From Planobispora longispora (GTDB lineage: Bacteria > Actinomycetota > Actinomycetes > Streptosporangiales > Streptosporangiaceae): a stretch of DNA of 64,000 nt. The position numbers and the translations under genes are program-made. Shown piece after piece: positions 45,510-53,625 of the stretch. The notes beneath the pieces are model-generated. The model was given only the letters and a program-made list of their open reading frames with translations, ran no database searches and was not told where the DNA came from. The stretch is taken from assembly GCF_016863135.1 (NCBI RefSeq), contig NZ_BOOH01000019.1, forward strand, positions 488,019 through 552,018, given 5' to 3'. Position 1 is the stretch's first letter; each line of letters starts with the position of its first letter.

Positions 45510-46202
45510 ATGGGTAAGTGGCTGCCCGGAATCTCACGGAGCTCGCAACAGCGCATCCAGCGTCGGCTGTCGCGGCTCGGTACCCGCATGGGCGCCGCCC
45601 CCCGCCCGGAGTTCCGCGCCGATCTGCGGGAACGCCTGATGAACACGCCCCGGGAGAACTCCCTCCCCGCGGAGGAGGTTCCGGCCCCCCGCAGACCGCC
45701 GACCCATCGCAGACCTCCGGCCCGACGAAGGCCGCGCCTCCCCCTGTTCCCCCAGATCCTGAGCATGGGCCTGGTGACGGTCATGGTGGCCGCCGGCATG
45801 GCCACCTACGAGTCGGTGCCGGGCGACACGCTCTACCCCCTCAAACGCGCCGCCGAGAACACCCTCCTCGAGATGAGCGCCGACGACGCGGAGCGGGCCG
45901 ACCGCGAGCTCAGATCCGCCTCCGTCCGGGCCCGAGAGGTCGAGCAACTGCTCGGATCCGCCGCGCGGGGCGGCAGCCTGGTCGGCGAGACCCTCAAGGA
46001 GATGGAGGACACCACCCGGTCCGCGATCACCTCCCTCACCCGGGTGCAGCGTCGCGACGCGGCGACCAGGGGCACCATCCGGCGCTTCGTCCAGGAACAG
46101 CGCAACCAGATCGAGGGGATGCTCCCCAAGATGGACGAGGAGGACCAGCGCAGGGCCAGCGGCTACCTCAACTACATCGAGGGATTGACGGCCCCCGGCT
46201 GA
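45510..46202 (+). CDS. rsbN: RsbN-like membrane protein (DUF5667-type), probable anti-sigma factor
   Basis: 230 residues. Residues 1-70 are basic and cytoplasmic; a single helix (FPQILSMGLVTVMVAAGMA) spans ~80-100; the outer part begins SVPGDTLYPLKRAAEN, the hallmark shared with Streptomyces RsbN and DUF5667 proteins, and continues as charged helices. It is 98 bases downstream of the sigma gene. RsbN sequesters sigma-BldN at the membrane in Streptomyces; the same is inferred by order and motif, although the sigma-binding head shows little detailed similarity by eye. Confidence 0.75.
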   Translation: MGKWLPGISRSSQQRIQRRLSRLGTRMGAAPRPEFRADLRERLMNTPRENSLPAEEVPAPRRPPTHRRPPARRRPRLPLFPQILSMGLVTVMVAAGMATYESVPGDTLYPLKRAAENTLLEMSADDAERADRELRSASVRAREVEQLLGSAARGGSLVGETLKEMEDTTRSAITSLTRVQRRDAATRGTIRRFVQEQRNQIEGMLPKMDEEDQRRASGYLNYIEGLTAPG

Positions 46203-46232
46203 CGGGGGGGTGACGCCCGATTGGCACCCTCA

Positions 46233-46258
46233 TGTGACGTTATTCGCGAAACGTCACA
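46233..46258. promoter_or_regulatory. 26-bp palindrome upstream of the HAD gene
   Basis: TGTGACGTT (46233-46241), eight bases (ATTCGCGA) and AACGTCACA (46250-46258) form a perfect 9-8-9 inverted repeat, 59 bases before the HAD start and 31 bases after the rsbN stop. The arms contain TGTGA/TCACA, but the 16-base separation is wider than a CRP site (6 bases). It may be an operator of an unknown factor or part of a terminator. Confidence 0.55.
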
Positions 46259-46316
46259 CTCCGCTAACGCGATGTATACCGATTTCATCTACCTCCGCCA
46301 GTTAAGCTGAGGTGCT

Positions 46317-47183
46317 ATGAAGCGGCTGATACGACGGCGGAGCGAGGCGCAGGCAGCCGGAGAGGTGGCGGCCGCGGCGGCCATCGCGATGCCGATGGCC
46401 GACCCGGACCCGACCGCGGCGGCCTTCTTCGACGTCGACAACACGATGATGCGCGGCGCCTCGATCTACCACTTCGCCCGCGGCCTGGCCTCCCGCGGCC
46501 TGTTCACCAGCAAGGACCTGCTCAGGTTCGCGCTCGGCCAGGCGGTCTTCCGGGTCCGCGGGGACGAGAACCCCGAGCACATCGCCAAGGCGAGGGAGAC
46601 CGCGCTGGCGTTCGTGGCGGGCAGCAAGGTCGACGACATCATCCGCCTCGGCGAGGAGATCTACGACGAGGCCATGGCCGACCGCATCTGGGCCGGCACC
46701 CGCGCCCTCGCCCAGAGCCACCTGGACGCCGGGCAGCGCGTCTGGCTCGTCACGGCCACCCCGGTCGAGCTCGCCCGCGTGATCGCCCAGCGCCTCGGCC
46801 TGACCGGCGCCCTCGGCACCGTCTCCGAGACCGTGGACGGCGTCTACACCGGGCGCCTGGTGGGCGACCTCCTCCACGGCCCGGCCAAGGCGGAGGCGAT
46901 CCGGGCCCTGGCCCGGCGGGAGGGTCTCGACCTGACCCGCTGCTCGGCCTACAGCGACTCGGCCAACGACCTGCCGCTGCTCTCCATCGTCGGCCACCCC
47001 ACCGCGATCAACCCGGACTCCGAGCTGCGCGAGTACGCCAGGACCAACAAGTGGGAGATCAAGGACTTCCGCACCGGCCGCAAGGCCACGATGATCGGCC
47101 TCCCGATCGCCGCCGGGGCGGGCGCCGTGGCCGGCGGCGTGGCCGCCGCCATCGCCCTGCGCCGCCACTACCGCGCCACCTGA
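46317..47183 (+). CDS. HAD-IB family hydrolase (SerB-like)
   Basis: 288 residues. The HAD motifs are FFDVDNTMM (nucleophile Asp), LVTATPVEL (motif II), a Lys after [12 protein letters not shown] and [11 protein letters not shown] (motif IV). HAD-IB proteins are phosphoserine-phosphatase-like; the substrate may also be a lipid phosphate, since acyltransferase genes lie near and HAD-IB/PlsC pairs are common. A hydrophobic C-terminal helix (~265-282, [15 protein letters not shown]) could anchor it. Homologue in M. tuberculosis: serB1 (Rv0505c). Start ATG at 46317 lacks a strong ribosome site. Confidence 0.88.
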   Translation: MKRLIRRRSEAQAAGEVAAAAAIAMPMADPDPTAAAFFDVDNTMMRGASIYHFARGLASRGLFTSKDLLRFALGQAVFRVRGDENPEHIAKARETALAFVAGSKVDDIIRLGEEIYDEAMADRIWAGTRALAQSHLDAGQRVWLVTATPVELARVIAQRLGLTGALGTVSETVDGVYTGRLVGDLLHGPAKAEAIRALARREGLDLTRCSAYSDSANDLPLLSIVGHPTAINPDSELREYARTNKWEIKDFRTGRKATMIGLPIAAGAGAVAGGVAAAIALRRHYRAT

Positions 47184-47342
47184 CCCCGCCGGGAACCCCA
47201 CGCCCCGGCCTCGCGCCGTATGCCGCGCGCCCCGGCCCCTGCCGGAAACCACACGGTCCCACCCCGGGCTGTACGCCGCGCGCCCCGGTCCCACCGCCGC
47301 CCCGCCTCCGCTCCTGCCCGGCGCCGGTGCGGCGAGGGGTGG

Positions 47343-48383
47343 TCAGGCGGTTTCCGGCGCCGCCGTACGGCGCACGGCGCGGTCGAACAGGTCCTCCAGG
47401 GCCGCGTTGACGATCTCGGGGCGTTCGAGGCCGATCATGTGGCCGGCCCCGGGGACGACCTGGAGGCGGGCCCCGGGCAGGGCGTCGGCGATGCGGCGGC
47501 TGTGCGCCTGCGGCGTCATCCGGTCGCGTGAGCCCACCATGACCAGGGTCTCCACCGAGGAGAGCCCGGCCAGCGCCTTCAGCTTGTCGTGGACGAGGAA
47601 GTCCCGGTAGAAGCCGACCATGACCTCGGTCGGCGTGGCCACGGCCATGTCGTTGACGAACCGCACGTGGTCGCGGCGCGCGCCGGGCCCGAAGGCCACG
47701 TAGCGGGTCACCGGAAGGTTGGTGCGCGTCTTGATCGCGACCCTGCGGTCGATGAACGCGGCCCGGGCGAGCAGGCGGTCGAACATGATCGGGGTGACGA
47801 CGGGCGCGAGCCGCCCGATGGGTCCCGGCAGCCCGAAGGTGCTGTCCCGCAGCCGCCCCGGCGACGTGCTCAGCAGCGCCACGCCCGCGACCCGCCGGGC
47901 CAGCGTCCCGGAATGCCGCCCGGCGAAGGCCATGATCGTCATTCCGCCCATGGAGTGCCCGACCAGCACCACGGGCAGCCCCTCGGGCACCGCCTGCTCG
48001 ATCACCGCGGCCAGGTCGTCGCCGAGCCGGTCGATCGTGCACTCGTCGAACGCCCCGCACGCCGAGCCGCCGTGCCCGCGCTGGTCGTAGAAGACCAGGG
48101 TCGCCCGGCCCTTGAGCGCCTCCCGCTGGAAGTGCCAGCAGTGCCGGTTCATCAGCCAGCCGTGCGCGAACACCACGGCGAACTCCGGCGCCTCGGCCTC
48201 CTCCACGTCCACCGCGAGCTGGACGCCGTCGCCGGTGGTGACCGTGACCGGCCGCCCCCGGTGCCCGCCGAGGCTCTGGCGGACCTCCCGGACGCGCCCC
48301 TCCCGCCGCCGGGCGACTCCCACTGCCGCCCCGACCGCCAGTCCGGCGATCGCGGCTCTCATCGCGGTACGGCGTGCGCCCAT
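47343..48383 (-). CDS. Alpha/beta hydrolase
   Basis: 346 residues from ATG at 48383 (GGGAG five bases upstream); open codons to 48440 are less likely. After a short hydrophobic N-terminal helix (AAIAGLAVGAAVGVA), the fold shows AVVFAHGWLMN (oxyanion), VLVGHSMGGMT (nucleophile Ser in GxSxG), a late Asp in GSRDRMTP and His in VPGAGHMIGLE. Esterase or lipase activity is likely, substrate unknown. It is convergent with the HAD gene; the 160-base gap holds two copies of a GTAYGCCGCGCGCCCCGGYCC element at about 47218 and 47272. Confidence 0.85.
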   Translation of the reverse strand: MGARRTAMRAAIAGLAVGAAVGVARRREGRVREVRQSLGGHRGRPVTVTTGDGVQLAVDVEEAEAPEFAVVFAHGWLMNRHCWHFQREALKGRATLVFYDQRGHGGSACGAFDECTIDRLGDDLAAVIEQAVPEGLPVVLVGHSMGGMTIMAFAGRHSGTLARRVAGVALLSTSPGRLRDSTFGLPGPIGRLAPVVTPIMFDRLLARAAFIDRRVAIKTRTNLPVTRYVAFGPGARRDHVRFVNDMAVATPTEVMVGFYRDFLVHDKLKALAGLSSVETLVMVGSRDRMTPQAHSRRIADALPGARLQVVPGAGHMIGLERPEIVNAALEDLFDRAVRRTAAPETA

Positions 48384-48513
48384 GGCCACTCCCACGGCTC
48401 GGAAGCTCGATGCTGACCACACCATACCGGCCGAAAGCACGCGTTGTTAGACGCGGAGACTAATAAAAATCCGTCACGTGGCACTCATCGAAAGACCAGA
48501 AGGCGGCGGCGCC

Positions 48514-48553
48514 CACCGGGCACCCGGATGACGACGCTCACCGGGCACCCGGA
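48514..48553. repeat. Two copies of a 15-bp element, 25-bp period
   Basis: CACCGGGCACCCGGA occurs at 48514-48528 and again at 48539-48553, with similar spacers (TGACGACGCT and GGGCGGCGCT). It lies between the hydrolase start and the acyltransferase stop. It looks like a slipped tandem duplication; each copy can also form a small hairpin (CCGGGcaCCCGG). Confidence 0.65.
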
Positions 48554-48596
48554 GGGCGGCGCTCGGCGAACGGCCGGGGGGACGGCGGGGAACGAT

Positions 48597-49586
48597 TCAG
48601 AGGAACGGCGGGAAGGCGTGCCCCCGGCGCAGCCGCAGCTCGTTCAGCTGCTGCTGGATGACCTCGCGGACCTGGTCGGTGAGGTTGAAGACCAGCATCG
48701 GGTCGTCGGCGTCGGACGGGTCGTACTCGTCGGTGCGGATCGGCTCGCCGAAGCCGATCAGCCACTTCGACGGGAGCGGGACCAGCCCGAGGAGGCCGAA
48801 CCAGGGGAAGAGCGGGGTGATCGGCAGGTACGGCAGGCCCAGCGCCCGGGCGAGGAAACGGAGATCACCGATCTTGGGGTAGATCTCCTCCGCCCCCACG
48901 ATCGCGCAGGGGACGATCGGGACCCCGGCCCGGATGGCCGAGGCGACGAACCCCCCGCGGCCGAACCGCTGGAGCTTGTACCGCTCCGAGAACGGCTTGC
49001 CGACCCCCTTGAACCCCTCGGGGAAGACCCCCACCAGCTCGCCCTTGCGCAGCAGCCGGTCGGCGTCCTCCCGGCAGGCCAGGGTGTGACCGGTCTTACG
49101 GGCGAGGTGGCCGAGGAGGGGCAGCTGGTAGACCAGGTCGGCGCCCAGGAGACGGAGAGCGCGCCGGTCGGGGTGGTCGTCGTGCAGGGCCACCTGGAGC
49201 ATCAGCGCGTCCAGCGGGATGGTGCCCGAGTGGTTGGCCACGACGAGGGCGCCGGACTCGCCCGGGACGTTCTCGACGTCGACGGTCTCCGCGCGGAACC
49301 AGTGCCGGTAGAGCGGGCGCATGATCTCCAGCAGCACCTTGTCGGTGAGCTCGGCGTCGAATCCGAACTCGTCGACCTCGTACTCTCCCGCGATGCGGCG
49401 CCGGACGAACGCCAGCAGCTCGGCCAGGCGGCGGTCGTCCTCCGGGTCCAGCGCCCCGTCGAAGTCGGCGAACCCGCCCGCGCCGCGGGAGGAGCGGCCC
49501 CGATCGATGGGGATCACCTGGGCATCGTGGGATCCGCCGTGGAACCCGTTCCGGGACTCCTCGTGCGCACTGGCCATCTCGCTCAC
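48597..49586 (-). CDS. Lysophospholipid acyltransferase family protein
   Basis: 329 residues, PlsC-like. The acceptor motif is VANHSGTIPLD, with His119 and Asp126 six residues apart rather than the usual four, and FPEGFKGVGK is the glycerol-phosphate site. A longer N-terminal half (1-100) is unlike classic PlsC. Its homologue Rv0502 in M. tuberculosis likewise sits beside an SDR gene. Start GTG at 49586. Probably a membrane-bound acyltransferase in lipid synthesis; substrate unknown. Confidence 0.87.
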   Translation of the reverse strand: MSEMASAHEESRNGFHGGSHDAQVIPIDRGRSSRGAGGFADFDGALDPEDDRRLAELLAFVRRRIAGEYEVDEFGFDAELTDKVLLEIMRPLYRHWFRAETVDVENVPGESGALVVANHSGTIPLDALMLQVALHDDHPDRRALRLLGADLVYQLPLLGHLARKTGHTLACREDADRLLRKGELVGVFPEGFKGVGKPFSERYKLQRFGRGGFVASAIRAGVPIVPCAIVGAEEIYPKIGDLRFLARALGLPYLPITPLFPWFGLLGLVPLPSKWLIGFGEPIRTDEYDPSDADDPMLVFNLTDQVREVIQQQLNELRLRRGHAFPPFL

Positions 49587-49628
49587 CCCGTCACCGTTCG
49601 GGTGCTCATCCCGCCGCCGTGCAGGCGC

Positions 49629-50654
49629 TTATCTCGTCACCATATGGGACAGCGCGTCCACCATCGCCGCGGGGAGCCCGCCGTCCATCCCGCGGGAGTG
49701 CAGGAAGTCCTCGAAGGCGGCGCTCGTGGAGAACTTGGGCTTCCAGCCCAGGGCCTGGACCAGGCGGGCGGTGTCCACCACCCTGCCGTGGCACATCAGG
49801 CGGAGCTGCTCGGGCGAGAAGTCCATCATCCCCGCCCCGCGCGCCAGGTCGCCGATGAGGCGGAAGGCCGGCGAGGGGATCGGGAGCGAGAGCAGCCCGG
49901 CCCGCCGGACGCACTGCGACAGCAGCAGCACGCCGTCCCCGGCCACGTTGAACGTGCCGGGGTGGTCTTCCATCGCCGTCCGGCGCAGCACCTCGACCGC
50001 GTCGTCCTCGTGGACGAACTGCAGCCGCGGGTCGAAGCCGAACACGGTGGGCAGCAACGGCTGGGAGAAGTAGCGCGTCAGCGGCGAGTCGACGCCCGGC
50101 CCCATGAAGTTGGCGAACCTGAGGGTGGTCACGCTCACGTCCCTGCGCCGCCTGGCGAAGCCGCGGACGTAGCCCTCCACCTCGGAGGCGTCCTTGGCGT
50201 AGCCGTGGGTGGGCGGCTCGCCGGGCTCGGCGTCCTCGGTGAAGACGGCCGGGTCTCGCGGCGAGGAGCCGTACACCGCCGTGGTGGAGCGCACGACGAC
50301 GCGGCGGACCGTCGCGGACCGCTGGCAGGCGCCCAGCAGTTGCATGGTGCCGATGACGTTGTGTTCCTTCATGAGCGCGCGGCCACCGCTCCTCGGGGGA
50401 GCGCTGACCAGGCTCATGTGCACGACGGTGTCGATGTCGGCGGCCGCGATCACCTGGGCGATGTCGGGGCTGCGCAGATCGACGCGGACGAACTCCGTCC
50501 GTCCGAGAGGTACGCCGCCATCACGTGAGAGCGAGGGCGGCGGCACCGTGTCCACTCCGATGACCCGGCCGATGTCCGGGTCAGCCGCGAGAACGCTCGC
50601 CACTCGGGCGCCGATGTGGCGTGAGACCCCGGTGACGAGCACGGTGTGGGTCAT
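49629..50654 (-). CDS. NAD-dependent epimerase/dehydratase-like SDR
   Basis: 341 residues of the extended SDR fold: VLVTGVSRHIGARVASVL at the N-terminus, VRVDLRSPDI, VVHMSLV and RSTTAVYGSSP. The nucleotide loop TGVSRHIG departs from TGxxGxxG, and the active-site stretch HGYAKDASEVEG does not give the standard YxxxK, so activity may differ from true epimerases. It pairs with the acyltransferase gene 42 bases downstream, an order shared with Rv0501-Rv0502. Substrate unknown. Confidence 0.85.
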   Translation of the reverse strand: MTHTVLVTGVSRHIGARVASVLAADPDIGRVIGVDTVPPPSLSRDGGVPLGRTEFVRVDLRSPDIAQVIAAADIDTVVHMSLVSAPPRSGGRALMKEHNVIGTMQLLGACQRSATVRRVVVRSTTAVYGSSPRDPAVFTEDAEPGEPPTHGYAKDASEVEGYVRGFARRRRDVSVTTLRFANFMGPGVDSPLTRYFSQPLLPTVFGFDPRLQFVHEDDAVEVLRRTAMEDHPGTFNVAGDGVLLLSQCVRRAGLLSLPIPSPAFRLIGDLARGAGMMDFSPEQLRLMCHGRVVDTARLVQALGWKPKFSTSAAFEDFLHSRGMDGGLPAAMVDALSHMVTR

Positions 50655-50677
50655 CGACGCCTCGCAGATCCGCGTTG

Positions 50678-50776
50678 TTACTTCTTGTTACGCCGCTGGA
50701 TGCGGGTCTTCTTGAGAAGCTTGCGGTGCTTCTTCTTCGCCATGCGCTTACGGCGCTTCTTGATCACAGAGCCCAC
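50678..50776 (-). CDS. AURKAIP1/COX24-domain mini-protein (bS22-like ribosomal protein)
   Basis: 32 residues from GTG at 50776: [20 protein letters not shown] is the start and the rest continues [11 protein letters not shown]. This nearly matches the M. tuberculosis 33-residue protein Rv0500B, later identified in mycobacterial ribosome structures as a small extra subunit protein. Extreme basicity (over half Lys/Arg) fits rRNA binding. GGGGG lies upstream. It is easily missed because of its size. The 214-base gap to the HTH gene (50777-50990) holds no other gene I can support. Confidence 0.9.
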   Translation of the reverse strand: MGSVIKKRRKRMAKKKHRKLLKKTRIQRRNKK

Positions 50777-50990
50777 GGGACCCCCAGGTAACTGGTAGCG
50801 GGTGTTGCCGAACCGGTGCGCGGAGCACACCGGTTCAACAGACTACCGGCGATCCGCGGTGGATCGCCCCCGGGGGACCCGAGTGCTCCGTCTCGCGGCA
50901 CGCCTCGCGCACCGCTGCCTCGGTCACTACCTCGGTGGAGCAAGGGCCCTCCGGACTCCGGCCGGGCCGGAGAACCGGTCAGGGCTCGCT

Positions 50991-51194
50991 TCAACCTGCC
51001 TCGATGTAGGCCTCCCTGAGGTAGTCGTGCACCGCCTGCTCAGGCACTCTGAAGGATCGGCCGACCCGGATGGCCGGCAGCTCACCCGAGTGCACGAGCC
51101 GGTACACCGTCATCTTGGACACCCTCATGACCGTGGCCACTTCTGCCACCGTCAGGAACTTCACCTCGCTGAGAGGTCTTTCGCCTGCACCCAT
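50991..51194 (-). CDS. Excisionase-type helix-turn-helix protein
   Basis: 67 residues from ATG at 51194 with GAGG six bases upstream; codons open to 51242 look non-conserved. The core FLTVAEVATVMRVSKMTVYRLVHSGELPAIRVGRSFRVP is shown by its parts VMRVSKMTVYRLVHSG and VGRSFRV, typical of MerR-like excisionase/BldC-like DNA-binding proteins. The homologue Rv0500A precedes Rv0500B. It is not phage-linked; a conserved regulator is likely. Targets unknown. Confidence 0.9.
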   Translation of the reverse strand: MGAGERPLSEVKFLTVAEVATVMRVSKMTVYRLVHSGELPAIRVGRSFRVPEQAVHDYLREAYIEAG

Positions 51195-51516
51195 CGGACG
51201 CCTCTTCCGCACGTGTTTCCGGGTTATCCCCACTGGTGCCATCGCTCACGCACGTCTACTGCCGTCAGCGTAAGGCGGGACTCCGAGAGAGCAAACCCCC
51301 TAGTTTCTCAGTCTTCGCAGTCCCATGTCATCGAAATACCGAAACTCGCTGGCCAGCGGCCGGCCCGACCCCCTCACCTCGATCTTGGAACGGACCAACC
51401 ATTTCCCATTAGAGTCGCCCGCAATCACCAAAAAGTTGGCAAGCGGTGCACGAGATCCGTGGAATGCAGGCGCGAAAAGCCCGTATAGGGACGGCCGGAT
51501 TGGCGTCCCCCCTGCC
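51195..51516. other. Intergenic region with a hairpin
   Basis: 322 bases between the HTH gene and the phosphatase-like gene. GGGACT near 51275 pairs with AGTCCC near 51320, with an inner GAGA/TCTC stem, making a complex hairpin that may end the phosphatase-like transcript. The stretch 51330-51510 is less GC-rich and holds no gene; it may carry the HTH promoter's upstream elements. No tRNA is seen. Confidence 0.5.
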
Positions 51517-52308
51517 TCAGAGGCCGCTCACGACCCTCGCGAGCAGATGCCGGGTCAGCGGAGCGTAGTCACGCGGAAGCACGTTGTCATCGAGGGGTAC
51601 GGTGACCGCGATCTTGCCCTCGGCCTCCCCGACGAACAGGGCCGGGTCGTTGCTGTCGGCGAATCCCACGGTGAGGATCCCGGCCTCCCCGGCCGCCCCC
51701 GCCCAGCCGTGATCGGCGATCACCAGGTCGGGGCGGTCGTCGCCCATCTCCGCGATCATGGCCTCCATCGGGGCCGCGTCGTGGGTGTGGACGAAGGCCC
51801 CCCGGTCGTCCAGCATGGCCACGTCGTCGAGGTAGCGGATCTTGCGCCTGCGGCCGAACCCGGAGCCCCAGTAGGACCAGTCCTCGGCCGGGCCCATCAG
51901 CGTCGCCCCCCGCTCGCGCGCCAGCCTGGCCAGCGCCATGTGGATGGTGAGCAGGCCCGTGGGGTGCCCGGTGGCCAGGAGGATCTTCGCGTTCCCGGCG
52001 CGGAGCACCCCGGCGATCACGTCGCCCATCGCCTCGGTCGCGTCGATCGTGCGCTCCGGGTCGATGGTGTCCTGGCCGTCGCGGTGCTTCGGATCGGCCA
52101 CCACGCCGGCGGACTTGGCCATGAGCTCCAGGATGTCCCGGTAGGACCAGCCCTCTCCCATGGAGAGCCCGAACATGTGGCGGGGGTCGCGGTTGGCCAG
52201 CGACCGGTAGTGGTCGAGGTTGTTCTCCCGGCTGGTCGCCACGTCACCGGCGATCCGGGTCCGGATCAGATGCTCTACAAGATCTTCACGGGCGAGTAAC
52301 GGCGTCAC
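51517..52308 (-). CDS. Conserved actinobacterial phosphatase-like protein
   Basis: 263 residues, soluble. It has conserved-looking segments RIAGDVATSRENNLDHYR, GQDTIDPERTIDA, LLATGHPTGLL, VHTHDAAPMEAM and VIADHGWAGAA. I recall homologues annotated only as 'phosphatase'; no classic phosphatase motif is obvious, though the several His and Asp could bind metal. Start GTG at 52308 overlaps the acuC stop, so the two are co-translated. Confidence 0.7.
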   Translation of the reverse strand: MTPLLAREDLVEHLIRTRIAGDVATSRENNLDHYRSLANRDPRHMFGLSMGEGWSYRDILELMAKSAGVVADPKHRDGQDTIDPERTIDATEAMGDVIAGVLRAGNAKILLATGHPTGLLTIHMALARLARERGATLMGPAEDWSYWGSGFGRRRKIRYLDDVAMLDDRGAFVHTHDAAPMEAMIAEMGDDRPDLVIADHGWAGAAGEAGILTVGFADSNDPALFVGEAEGKIAVTVPLDDNVLPRDYAPLTRHLLARVVSGL

Positions 52309-53468
52309 GGCAGTGGATCCAGTCCGTGGAAGGGGAACACGGCCTTCCTGGTCGCCAGGATGGCCCGATCGATGGGGTCCGCTGGATCATAACCACCGGC
52401 GAAGTCCTGAAATTCCGGGTTTCTGCCGTCGGTCATCCTCAGCGGCGGCGTCTGACCGGTCCGTTCCCTGACGAGCCCGCGCCACTCCGGCGGGGTGGCG
52501 GTGGCCGGGTCGAGCGGGCGCCCGGCGACCTCGGCGAGCAGGTGCGTCCAGGCCCGCGGCACGACCTGCACCAGCTCGTATCCGCCGCCCCCGGTCACGA
52601 TCCACCGGCCGCCCGCGGTCTCGTGGGCGAGCTCGTGCAGCGCGGCGTAGGCGGCTCGCTGGCCGTCCAGGCTGAGCATCAGATGGGCCAGCGGGTCGAG
52701 CGCGTGGCTGTCGCAGCCGTGCTGGGTGACCAGAACCTCCGGGGCGAACTCCCGCAGCAGCGGCGGCACCACCGCGTGGAAGGCCCTCAGCCAGCCGCTG
52801 TCGCCGCATCCGGCGGGCAGGGCCACATTGACCGCGGTGCCCTCCGCGCCGCGCTCCTCGGGGAAACCGGTGCCCGGGAAGAGGGTCCGGGGACTCTCGT
52901 GGAGGCTGACGGTCAGCACCCGGGGGTCGTCGTAGAACAGCGCCTGCACGCCGTCCCCGTGGTGCACGTCCACGTCCACGTAGGCGACCCGGGTGGCGCC
53001 CTGCGACAGCAGCCAGGCGATGGCCACCGCCGGATCGTTGTAGACGCAGAAGCCGCTGGCGGTGCTCGCCATGGCGTGGTGCAGCCCGCCCGCGACGTTC
53101 GCCGCGTGCTCGGCCTCGCCCGTCCACACGGCGCGGGCGGCGGCCAGCGTGGCCCCGGCGATGAGCGCCGACGCCTCGTGCACCCCGGCGAAGGCCGGGT
53201 TGTCCTCGGTGCCGAGCCCGGCGGCCCGGTCGGGCCGCCCGGTCGCGGAGACCCGCTTGACCGCCTCGATGTAGTCGCGCTTGTGGACCAGCGCCAGCTC
53301 GTCGTCGGTCGCGGACGCGCAGCCGGTCATCTCGACCGCGTCGAGCACGCCCAGCTCCCGGGCGAGCGCCATGGTCAGCTCGACCCGGACGGGCGCGAGC
53401 GGATGCCCCGGGCCGAAATCGTAGGAGGTGAGCGCGTCATCCCAGAGGACCCGTACTGACCGGCTCAT
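52305..53468 (-). CDS. acuC: Acetoin utilisation/histone deacetylase-like protein AcuC
   Basis: 387 residues of the class I zinc deacetylase fold. GLHHAMASTASGFCVYND has the tandem His (130-131), and YVDVDVHHGDGVQ gives metal ligands D167 and H169; the last ligand region is HGCDSHALDPLAHL. GGGGYELVQVVPRAW ends the active site. Bacterial AcuC deacetylates acetyl-CoA synthetase; the local target is unknown. ATG at 53468 has AGGAG upstream, and a TACTGT -10 lies about 37 bases before it. Confidence 0.92.
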   Translation of the reverse strand: MSRSVRVLWDDALTSYDFGPGHPLAPVRVELTMALARELGVLDAVEMTGCASATDDELALVHKRDYIEAVKRVSATGRPDRAAGLGTEDNPAFAGVHEASALIAGATLAAARAVWTGEAEHAANVAGGLHHAMASTASGFCVYNDPAVAIAWLLSQGATRVAYVDVDVHHGDGVQALFYDDPRVLTVSLHESPRTLFPGTGFPEERGAEGTAVNVALPAGCGDSGWLRAFHAVVPPLLREFAPEVLVTQHGCDSHALDPLAHLMLSLDGQRAAYAALHELAHETAGGRWIVTGGGGYELVQVVPRAWTHLLAEVAGRPLDPATATPPEWRGLVRERTGQTPPLRMTDGRNPEFQDFAGGYDPADPIDRAILATRKAVFPFHGLDPLP

Positions 53469-53504
53469 CCGCACTCTCCTCGCTCGCTCTTTTCCGGCGA
53501 CGTT

Positions 53505-53619
53505 ACAGTACGGCTTCCGCCTCGTCGCTCCCGGAGTGATCACGCGCCTGAAGTTCATATCCGACACATGATGGCGATATTCACGACACATCTACTCCGA
53601 TCGCGACATGCCGTACTGT
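53505..53619. promoter_or_regulatory. Divergent promoters sharing an identical -10 decamer
   Basis: GCCGTACTGT occurs on the plus strand at 53610-53619, seven bases before the kinase ATG at 53626, and on the minus strand at 53505-53514 upstream of acuC. Each contains TACTGT, a good -10. The identity of ten bases in both promoters suggests one shared sigma factor or regulator. The kinase transcript would be leaderless. Confidence 0.45.
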
Positions 53620-53625
53620 CGAGCC

